Shown: positions 55,948 to 64,000 of the stretch, piece after piece | How the letters are laid out: the number at the start of each line of letters is the position of its first letter | How positions within the stretch are numbered: position 1 is the stretch's first letter | Assembly: GCF_036711975.1 (NCBI RefSeq) | Contig: NC_091968.1 | Coordinates: forward strand, 28,815,001 to 28,879,000 | Origin: Onthophagus taurus | Lineage: Eukaryota; Arthropoda; Insecta; Coleoptera; Scarabaeidae | DNA length: 64,000 bases | Direction: 5' to 3' | Notes under the pieces: generated by a model | Database searches by the model: none | The model's input: only the letters and a program-made list of their open reading frames with translations | Told to the model about the DNA's origin: nothing | Program-made: the position numbers and the translations under genes

Positions 55948-58900
55948 ATGAATCTACATCAAATTGTAAGCGGTGCGTGTAACGCTGGGGATAAATGTTT
56001 CGCCGTTGGAAGCGTCGAAGGTGTTCCCTTCACGGTAATCACTTTATTTTTTACTTCACTTTAATAACATTTAATTTAACACATCTTTTTAGGCATACGC
56101 GGCTGGTTGTAACATCGTTATCCTTGCATCGACGTTTGAAAGGGTTCAAATTATACCTGGGGCAGTTCACGATTACATTCGAATTAGTTCGATTGATTGT
56201 TCTTGCGACACGGGAAAAATTGCTGCTGCTTATGATACTACCGTGTGTATTTACGAACCTACACCTTTAATTAATAGTAATTTAACGCATGGGTTGGATT
56301 ATCGATGGGTTCAAACGGGTGCTTTAACCACTGATTCTCCCGTACGTGCTCTTAGTTGGAATTTGGAAGGGACTCGATTGTTAACCGCTGGCAGTCTTGT
56401 GCAATTATGGCATTTGATGTCTCAACCGGTCGAACTTCCTGAACCTCAAGTTAAATTTACTTTGGGTGGAGGAGAAACTAATCCGGATGGGGGTGATGAT
56501 CGTGACAGACAACCTGGTAAATTTGAAATAAATTATTTTATTTGAAATCTAAAAAAGAATTAAAATAAGCTAAAAATCGACGATTTTTTTTAATCAATGT
56601 GAAATGACACAAAAAACTTGTGTAGAACGTATTAAAGAATCACATTAAACTTTTGATGATAAAAAAATCAAAAATTAAGGTTGGTATTAATATTTAAAAA
56701 TTAATTTGCTATCTTCATTGTTGCTAACTTTGGGTTTAATGTTTTTTATTCTATCTTTTATGTTTTTTGAGATAAATAAAATTAAGAATACATCATCAAA
56801 GAACACCATGAAGTTGTTCATTTCTCTGTTATATGATAACTAACTTCAGGTTTAAAATGTCAACCTCAATTTTGACATATTTGTAATCTTCATTAAAAAT
56901 CCTTTTCGACTGTGTATTTATATGATTTATAAATGTATACAAAATCATTCATTAATGACACCTATTAATAAATGATTTTCTATTAATAAACGATTTTAAG
57001 AAAGTCCGACCCAACTAATATAGTAGTCAATAAAAAAAAAATAATAAACGTCGCGCCATCTCGCGTTTTTTTTGGATATTTTGTTTTCTAATACTAACAG
57101 AAACAGGCCGCCTGTAATACCGACCCAACCGACCACTATATCTATTGGGTAAGACTACAATAAGTTTTGACTTTTGACACATTAAGAGTGAGGTTTTTAT
57201 TTTGCCAGTGATAGAATTGGAAAAATATTGTAAGTAACTCGTATATTAAAATGCGATTAATTATCTCAATAATTAACGCGTTCGTTAAAATATCTCGATA
57301 ATTAATCGCCTTCATTAATAGACTTGTTGGTTAAATAACTATTAAAATGAGTGCAAACACGACATATTTATCTTCAATATTAATGACGTTATGGTCAACT
57401 TCCGGTTAGGAACATCAACGTCAATTTTGACATATTTATAATCGCCGTGAAAAAAATGCTTTAAAATCAGCCCAAACATGATACGTTTAATTCCAATATC
57501 TCTCGAGATATAAGCAACTTCCGGTTTAAAATGTCAATATCATTTTGATATATTCTTAATTTTTATAAAAGTCTAAAAATTTGTCACAAAAACAAAAATT
57601 TAATAAAAAATCAAAAATTAAGGTTGGTATTAATATTTAAAAATTAGTTGCTAACTTCGCGTTTAATGTTTTTTATTCTAACTTTTTTGGTTTTTTGAGA
57701 TAAGTGCGTCATGTTTGGACTCATTTTAAAGGTTATTTTACGAAGATTACGAATATAACAATAAAATTAGACCTAGAATCATTTGGGTTTAGCCGTCTTG
57801 AGACGTGGTGCTAAATCCGAATGTTTCTAGTTCTAGGTCTAGTGAAAAAACTAGAAAGTATGGGGTTTAATGTAATCTCTGTCTGAAGACGCACGGCTAA
57901 CCCAACCCGGAATTTACAACTCACCCTCTTCTCCATGCCCAACCCGACATTTGAGAAATTCGCACTGCTTTAATGCTAATTAACCTAAGTCAAAGTGGAA
58001 TTTCTACACAAAACTCTGAAATTAATCAGTAAATTAGGTGGATACCCTATCCCCCTCTAAAAAGTGTTGTAGAAGCAATTTTTAAATCTGTAATGGAAGG
58101 GACACAGAAAGATATCACTCAACTGAAGAATAGTTTCAGTAAATAGTTTTTAGCCAGTAGTATTATAATCTCGAAGCACTTAGTAGTGTTTTGGCAGCAG
58201 TATATAGTCTTCTGAAAGCATTAAATTGTCTTTGCCAACAATATCTAGCTTTCTCCAAGCAATTAGTAGTCTTTCCAACAATATTTAACATTCTGAAAGT
58301 AGTTAATAGTCTTTTGAAAACAGTATCTTGTTTTTCTAAGCAAATAATAGTTTCTCCCAGCAGTATTTAGTCTTCTCCAAGCAGGTTGTAATCTTTTCTA
58401 GTAGTATATAGCGCGCTGAAAGCAGTAAGTAGTCTTATGGAAGCAGTATCTCGTCTTTCCAATCAGTTTGTAGTTTGCTAGCACTATCTACTCTTCTCCA
58501 AGCAGATTGTAATCTCTTCCACCAGTATTCCACCATTTTGGAAGTAGTAGGTACCTTTTTTGGAGATCATATCTCTTCTTTCCAAGTAGTTATTAGTCGT
58601 TTCCAGTAGTATTTAGCATTCTGGCAGCATTATATGCCGAATGTTTCTAAATCCGAATGTTTCTAGTGCTAGGTCTAGTGAAAAAACTAGAAAGTATGGG
58701 GTTTAATGTAATCTCTGTCTGAAGACGCACGGCTAACTCAACCCGGAATTTACAACTCACCCTCTTCTCCATGCCAAACCCGACATTTGAGAAATTCGCA
58801 CTGCTTTAAATGTTAATTAACCTAAGTTAAAGTGGAATTTCTACACAAAACTCTGAAATTAATCAGTAAATTAGGTGGATACCCTATCCCTCTCTAAAAA

Positions 58901-61892
58901 GATGTTGCACCTGGGTGACAAAGAATGGAGTGTTGTAGAAGCAATTTTTAAATCTGTAATGGAAGGGACACAGAAAGATATCACTCAACCGAAGAATAGT
59001 TTCAGTAAATAGTTTTCAGCCAGTAGTATTGTAATCTCAAAGCACTTAGTAGTGTTTTGGCAGCAGTATATAGTCTTCTGAAAGCATTAAATTGTCTTTG
59101 CCAACAATATCTAGCTTTCTCCAAGCAATTAGTAGTCTTTCCAAGAATATTTAACATTCTGAAAGTAGTTAATAGTCTTTTGAAAACAGTATCTTATCTT
59201 TCTAAGCAAATAATAGTTTCTCCCAGCAGTATTTAGTCTTCTCCAAGCAGGTTGTAATCTTTTCTAGTAGTATATAGCGCGCTGAAAGCAGTAAGTAGTC
59301 TTATGGAAGCAGTATCTCGTCTTTCCAATCAGTTTGTAGTTTGCTAGCACTATCTACTCTTCTCCAAGCAGATTGTAATCTCTTCCACCAGTATTCCACC
59401 ATTTTGGAAGTAGTAGGTACCTTTTTTTGGAGATCATATCTCTTCTTTCGAAGTAGTTATTAGTCGTTTCCAGTAGTATTTAGCATTCTGGCAGCATTAT
59501 ACGCCGAATGTTTCTAAATCCGAATGTTTCTAGTGCTAGGTCTAGTGAAAAAACTAGAAAGTATGGGGTTTAATGTAATCTCTGTCTGAAGACGCACGGC
59601 TAGCCCAACCCGGAATTTACAACTCACCCTCTTTTCCATGCCCAACCTGACATTTGAGAAATTCGCACTGCTTTAATGTTAATTAACCTAAGTCAAAGTG
59701 GAATTTCTACACAAAACTCTAAAAGTAATCAGTAAATTAGGTGGATACCCTATCCCCCTCTAAAAAGATGTTGCACCTGGGTGACAAAGAATCGAGTGTT
59801 GTAGAAGCAATTTTTAAATCTGTAATGGAAGGGACACAGAAAGATATCACTCAACTGAAGAATAGTTTCAGTAAATAGTTTTCAGCCAGTAGTATTGTAA
59901 TCTCGAAGCACTTAGTAGTGTTTTGGCAGCAGTATATAGTCTTCTGAAAGCATTAAATTGTCTTTGCCAACAATATCTAGCTTTCTCCAAGCAATTAGTA
60001 GTCTTTCCAAGAATATTTAACATTCTGAAAGTAGTTAATAGTCTTTTGAAAACAGTATCTTATCTTTCTAAGCAAATAATAGTTTCTCCCAGCAGTATTT
60101 AGTCTTCTCCAAGCAGATTGTAACCTTTTCCACCAGTATTCCACCATTTTGGAAGCAGTAGGTACCTTTTTTTGGAGATTATATCTCTTCTTTCCAAGTA
60201 GTTATTAGTCGTTTCCAGTAGTATTTAGCATTCTGGCAGCATTAGGTACCTTTTTGGGAAGGATATCTCTTCTTTCCAAGCAACTATTAGCCTTTTCCAG
60301 TAGTATCTAACATTCTGGAAGCGGTAGGTAGCTTTTTAGAAAGCATATCTCTTTTCCAAACAATTATTAAAGTCTTTTTCTGCAGTATCTAGCATTTTAG
60401 AAGCAGTAGGTAACTTTTTGAAATAGTATTTCCTCTTTCCAAGCAGTTTTTAGTCTTTTACTAGCAGTATTTAATCTTCTGATAGCAATAATCAGTCTTT
60501 TGCTAACAATATCTAGCATTTGGGAACCAATAAGTTGAAGATTTAGGGCATCAGGTGTACTAAATTTTAGTCGTTGTGCGTTGCAAACCTAAGAAACAAC
60601 CGTATTTCAACCGAAAATATGCATTTTAACCAAATGTGCTGCGAAAATATTTGTATGGTTCGGTGACGTCACGTCAAAACTTTAAAGTGATTTTTCTGCA
60701 AGTTTTACACTTTTCCGCACTTTTTTTATTTGTAACGGCTTACTTGAGTAAATTTTTTAAGCGCTATGATGATTCTTGAATTATGCCAAAATAATTTATA
60801 TTTTTTTATTAGAAGCTTTATGGCAGTGTGTTTGGAAAGCGGCAACAGCAACTCCAGTTCAACACTTAGCTTTTAGTCCTGATGGGACTCTTTTCGCTAC
60901 ATCCGGTGAAAATGATCGATTGGTTAAGATTTGGTATGAAAATAAACACAGTAAGCTCTCCAGGTCGTTTTGTATAAATAAGATATTAATTTAAAATTTT
61001 GTAGTATTTTTCACGAAAAATACGGAAGTCCCGAGTGAATTAGAATATGGATTTGTATACATCGCTCATCCAAGAACTGTTACACATTTATCTTGGAGAA
61101 CAACAAGCAAATATATGCCAAAGTAATTTATTTAAAATATTTTAATTAAATAAATTTGATTTTAATTTTTTTTTAGGGGGGCGGTTTCTAATATGCTTGT
61201 AACTTCGTGTAAAGATAACATTTGTCGATTATGGGTTGAAACGGTTCTTCCTGAAGATGGTTTGGTAAATCTTTCTCAGTTGGATCCTCAAGCTCACCAT
61301 CCAAAATACAGAACACATCGGCATAAACACAGATTTATGCAACGTTTAAAACATATGAAGTAAAAAATTTGTTTAATTATGATGTTCCGAATTAATTCGA
61401 AATTTTTAGAACTTGTTTCCATATTAGAAGACATGCGAAACATTCCGCTCAAGGTGCTTTTGGGCCATCTCCACCAATTCCAACGTTACCATCAACATAC
61501 AGCGTTCATGATTTCCATTCTTATGGTTATCATGGTACAGGTAATAGTAGTAATTCATTTAATAATCGAGTAATTAGTAGGGATTGGTTAATAAAAAGCT
61601 GCAAGATATGCCAAAAAATGTGGTGTGTTAATTTTAGGTGTGACTCCAGGTCTTCATTTCCACCTGGCGGCTTCCGTTAACGCTGAAACCGACATACCTT
61701 TGGTTCCGCGAATGTCTTATTGTAGTCCAAGACCGGCTTTCGTTCTTCATTGGTTGGATAATAAAGAGATGCATTTCACCATGCAAGCCGAATCACTTAT
61801 TGAGGAATTAACAAGGTTGGTATAATCGAATTTGATTTAAATTATTTCAAAAAGTATCAAATTTTCAGTATTGATAAAACTTCCCCTCAAAA
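55948..61892 (+). CDS. Rbcn-3A: DmX-like / Rabconnectin-3 alpha, N-terminal part
   Basis: Eight exons in frame: 55948-56034, 56093-56516, 60813-60950, 61005-61122, 61177-61359, 61410-61540, 61638-61815 and 61869-61892 (427 codons). The last is only 24 nt and is followed by GTAAGTT, so the gene continues beyond the window. The start MNLHQIVSGACNAGDKCFAV and the blocks AYAAGCNIVILAS, FERVQIIPGA, LAFSPDGTLFATSGENDRLV and HLSWRTTSKYMPK are typical of DMXL1/2. The N-terminal WD40 propeller is represented. Rabconnectin-3 subunits regulate V-ATPase assembly and vesicle acidification and in flies influence Notch signalling. The 4,296-bp second intron (56517-60812) is filled with repeats. The exon 6 acceptor (AG at 61408-61409) was chosen for frame and similarity. 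Confidence 0.93.
56555..56900. repeat. Fold-back end and AACTTCCGG-type repeat in the DmX intron
   Basis: 56560-56660 contains AAAAATCGACGATTTTTTTTAA and a GTGAAATGACACAAAAAAC block related to fold-back element ends. 56670-56900 is the dispersed family also found at 36420 (TTAAGGTTGGTATTAATATTT, TGTTGCTAACTT, GACATATTTGTAATCTTC). The opposite fold-back end lies at 60600-60780. Confidence 0.65.
56905..57330. mobile_element. Partial inverted copy of the 910-bp inverted-repeat element
   Basis: Reverse complement of about 38890-39240: CGACTGTGTATTTATATGAT, AAAATCATTCATTAATGACACC, AAACGATTTTAAGAAAGTCCGAC, CCGACCACTATATCTATTGGG, AAAATGCGATTAATTATCTC. It lacks the terminal CATACGGAGCA ends, and an extra ~100 bp segment (about 57010-57115) is inserted. 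Confidence 0.82.
57340..57815. repeat. Second stretch of the AACTTCCGG-type dispersed repeat
   Basis: 57340-57780 continues the family (AATGACGTTATGGTCAACTTCCGG, CTCGAGATATAAGCAACTTC, GAGATAAGTGCGTCATGTTTGGAC), as in 36540-37250. It passes into a CTAG-type fragment at 57770. Confidence 0.7.
57816..60540 (-). repeat. ~850-bp higher-order repeat containing the 24-bp minisatellite
   Basis: The landmark CTAGAAAGTATGGGGTTTAA begins at 57851, 58687 and 59554 (periods 836 and 867). Each large unit has a unique head (CTCACCCTCTTCTCCATGCC, GGTGGATACCCTATCC) followed by ~24-bp subrepeats (AGCAGTATTTAGTCTTCTCC and similar). The third unit is truncated and trails into degenerate subrepeats to 60540. It is related in reverse orientation to 24140-24740. 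Confidence 0.9.
60600..60780. repeat. Fold-back element end in the DmX intron
   Basis: GTGACGTCACGTCAAAACTTTAAAGTG, TTACACTTTTCCGCACTTTTTTT and GGCTTACTTGAGTAAATTTTTTAAG match, with divergence, the right arm of the fold-back element at 6330-6460. It stops about 30 bp before the exon 3 acceptor of DmX. Confidence 0.7.
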
Positions 61893-63198
61893 GTAAGTTT
61901 TTTTTGGGTGTGATGTTTTATTTAATTGTTTTGAATTTTTTTAAAATTTTATTAAAACAATCTCAACATACATTGTAATATGTTAAATCATGGTTGAGTT
62001 TATATTTACATTAACATAAAGCCTAAATTCATTAAGGAAACAAAATAACTTTCTGAAGGAATCTAATTTAAACTTAATTTACAATAAATCTTGAGGCGTT
62101 TTCGTTTTAAATTACTGATGCAAGATCTTATTAAACCTATATTGTGAATAACACAATATAAAGTTCTCTTTGTTGGATCTTGGAAAGTATTCAATTCAAG
62201 TTTTTTTTTCTCTATAATACTTAGTTAAAGTTCTATAATCGTTTATAGACGTAAGGTTGATTTTTAGTGAATTATTTTTGACCATAATTGTAAATTTTGT
62301 AGTGGTTAACGCTTTGATGTCATTGATAATTTCTTTATAGTTTGAAGTGTTATGTAGAAAGATAGGAGGAGGTACTTTAGGCCCTTTTTGGGAATTATTT
62401 TCCAAAGAGTGGTCATTAATATCATCACTGTGTTGTCTTCACTAGCAAGAACATGGAACCTATTTTGCTAACTTGACAGTCTAATAATAATTATTTGAAA
62501 CGTCAAAATTTCCAAAAACGTCAATTTAATTTAATTTTTTTAGGACTTTCTAAAGGTTTAACATTAAAAAAGCGTAAACAAATTCCTTTTTCGTATGATT
62601 TAAGCATAAATTAATTAATTTTCGAAAAAAAAAGATAACGCTTCATAAAATTAATATTTTATGAAATGATTGAATTTTGACAAATTGCTGTGAACAGAGA
62701 CAAGGAAGGATAGAGATGGCCAACTCTACCTTATTAAATTGTACCTTGCGTACAGCGCCATCCGATGTCACCGCAGAGTACTAATCATAGATTAAAACCA
62801 ACTTCCACTAGGATAATGGTGTAAAACTGGGCTAACCAACGATCTGGCAACATTGTTCGCTGCGCATCGATCGTTGGGGCTAACTTTAACCGCAAAATTT
62901 AAAAATAACACAATTAATATTGCTTTGAAAAAAGGAAACAAATATATTTTAAATGAAAGATCTAATTTCAACATAATAATTTATTATTCACAAAACTAAT
63001 AAAATTTGGTAACATAAATAGAATATAAGTATGAAGGCTTTCACGGCCGGTGTAATTAAACTAGAACTAATAGTAGCACTATCGAAGACGACTCGAAATC
63101 ACTTCGAAAATTTCTAGTTAGTGTTAGTTCTAGTGATAGTGTTACTATTAGTTCTAGTTTTAGTTCAATAAATAGAATAATGTTACATTTTGTTTACC
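61893..63198. other. DmX intron: no recognised gene; CTAG hairpin element at 63050-63175
   Basis: Intron 8 of DmX begins at 61893 and no further DmX exon is evident. Minus-strand frames at 62196-62405 and 62792-62974 have no family signature. 63050-63175 is a CTAG-family hairpin (AAACTAGAACTAATAGTAGCACTATC against GATAGTGTTACTATTAGTTCTAG). Confidence 0.5.
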
Positions 63199-63510
63199 CT
63201 AACAGTTTTTGTAGCGTCTTCCTGGATGGTAATGAAAAGAAATTTGATAAGAACCGGTATCCTTTACCACTTTGTTTGTAAATGTAAAGAGCACTTCTTT
63301 TTTCTGATTTCGGGACTGGCTGCTAAAGAAATTTCTAGTTTCTTTATTCAAATATTTGAGGTTCACCAATACCTGAGGATTTTTCCTCAATTGTATTAGC
63401 TTTTGCCTTATTATTGTGGCATTTTTCTTAGCGCGACACAACGCTTTCTTTACTCCAGTTAGGTTGCAATTGCTGCAGTTCTTTGTAAAAGGTAATTTCC
63501 TCCGTTTCTT
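63199..63510 (-). pseudogene. Possible transposase-like remnant
   Basis: An open minus-strand frame from about 63510 to the stop at 63199. It is lysine-rich and contains NCSNCNLTGVKKALCRAKKN, a short cysteine pair, and VLVNLKYLNKETRNFFSSQ. The helix-rich ..LNKETRNFF.SQ.. phrase is reminiscent of the region after the THAP domain in P-type transposases. There is no usable upstream splice: the nearest AG leads straight into a TAA. It is a weak call. From 63720 to 64000 there is a TA-repeat stretch (63765-63835) and nothing else recognised. Confidence 0.25.
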
Positions 63511-64000
63511 ATCTACAAAAATAAAGATAATTTTAAATAAGAATGATTATTCAGTTTTTATGGTATTTACCAATTATTTCTTTTTCATCACTTAGGTGGA
63601 ACCGTTTCCAATTCATTTCTAATGAAATGACAGAATTTTCCTCACAAAATGAGGTTGAAGCAATTTCGCAACCTTGTTGTTTACTACATCCAGGATAGAC
63701 TTGCATAATTGAACTAGTTACACCAGGAAGTTTGTCGGGACATACATATGTGGGGGTATAAATATATATATATATATGGCATGTCGGGGTATAAACATAT
63801 ATAATATAGTATATAATGAATTATATAATTATGAATTATGAAACTAAATAATTAACTAAAGTAGTTTATTGGGATACACGACCAACACGACAAAGGCTAG
63901 ATAATGCTTTTAGCAGATGTAGAGTCTATAATTAAAGTTTTGCCTAGTAATTTACAAAACATAAAAAGAGCTCAAGTTACAAACATTATGACTAATTTTC

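Noticed and set aside
62792-62974. 60-codon minus-strand frame in the DmX intron
   Set aside because: No signature; short frames of this size are expected by chance here.
63514-63706. A possible upstream exon joined to the 63199 frame
   Set aside because: The only AG acceptor leads immediately into TAA in the required frame, so no continuous product results.

Overview
The window looks like nuclear DNA of an insect, most likely a beetle, although the species cannot be fixed from the sequence alone. It is AT-rich. Its genes have 48-65 bp GT..AG introns and encode typical animal proteins: UFL1, CHORDC1, DmX/Rabconnectin-3A, a gustatory receptor and EB-module proteins. A very large share of the DNA is satellites, miniature inverted-repeat elements and dead transposons.

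Layout. 1-1.7 kb: the N-terminal part of a coiled-coil protein (minus strand, runs off the left edge). 1.9-10.8 kb: a cluster of unusual genes that join a CFAP97D-like N-terminal region to a cyclophilin fold without the catalytic arginine. It consists of one orphan first exon, two complete genes and one duplicated gene tail, and it is interrupted by a 4 kb fold-back element and a 173-bp satellite. 10.9-16.7 kb: a repeat field in which a 122-bp array holds a 5'-truncated non-LTR retrotransposon, which itself holds a hAT-like element. 16.8-23.2 kb: UFL1 (minus strand), with a 4.1 kb second intron full of transposon debris. 23.3-28.3 kb: an inverted copy of a cyclophilin gene tail, a minisatellite and a 190-bp satellite carrying a MITE. 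28.4-31.6 kb: CHORDC1 and a gustatory receptor (both minus), separated by a tandem repeat that supplies the receptor's last codons. 33.6-35.5 kb: two secreted EB-module genes (plus). 36-41 kb: dispersed and tandem repeats and a P-element-like transposon with matching 31-bp ends and an 8-bp target duplication. 41.2-42.3 kb: a secreted Vps62-domain protein. 42.9-50.0 kb: two divergently placed genes for a 60-62 residue basic protein, with a shared promoter pattern and a dimeric 370-bp satellite between and beyond them. 53.9-55.4 kb: a SAM-proline-rich-SH2 adaptor of the SLP-76/BLNK type (minus). 55.9-61.9 kb: the 5' part of DmX/Rabconnectin-3A (plus), with a 4.3 kb repeat-filled intron; the gene continues past the right edge.

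The genes do not form one pathway. UFL1, CHORDC1 and DmX are conserved housekeeping genes (ER ufmylation, HSP90 co-chaperone, V-ATPase/vesicle regulation). The cyclophilin cluster, EB genes, gustatory receptor and small basic proteins are lineage-variable. The most striking structural theme is that satellite arrays are repeatedly bounded by direct duplications of neighbouring unique sequence, in two cases the 3' end of a gene. All exon structures below were assembled by hand from splice signals and reading frame and have not been checked against transcripts.
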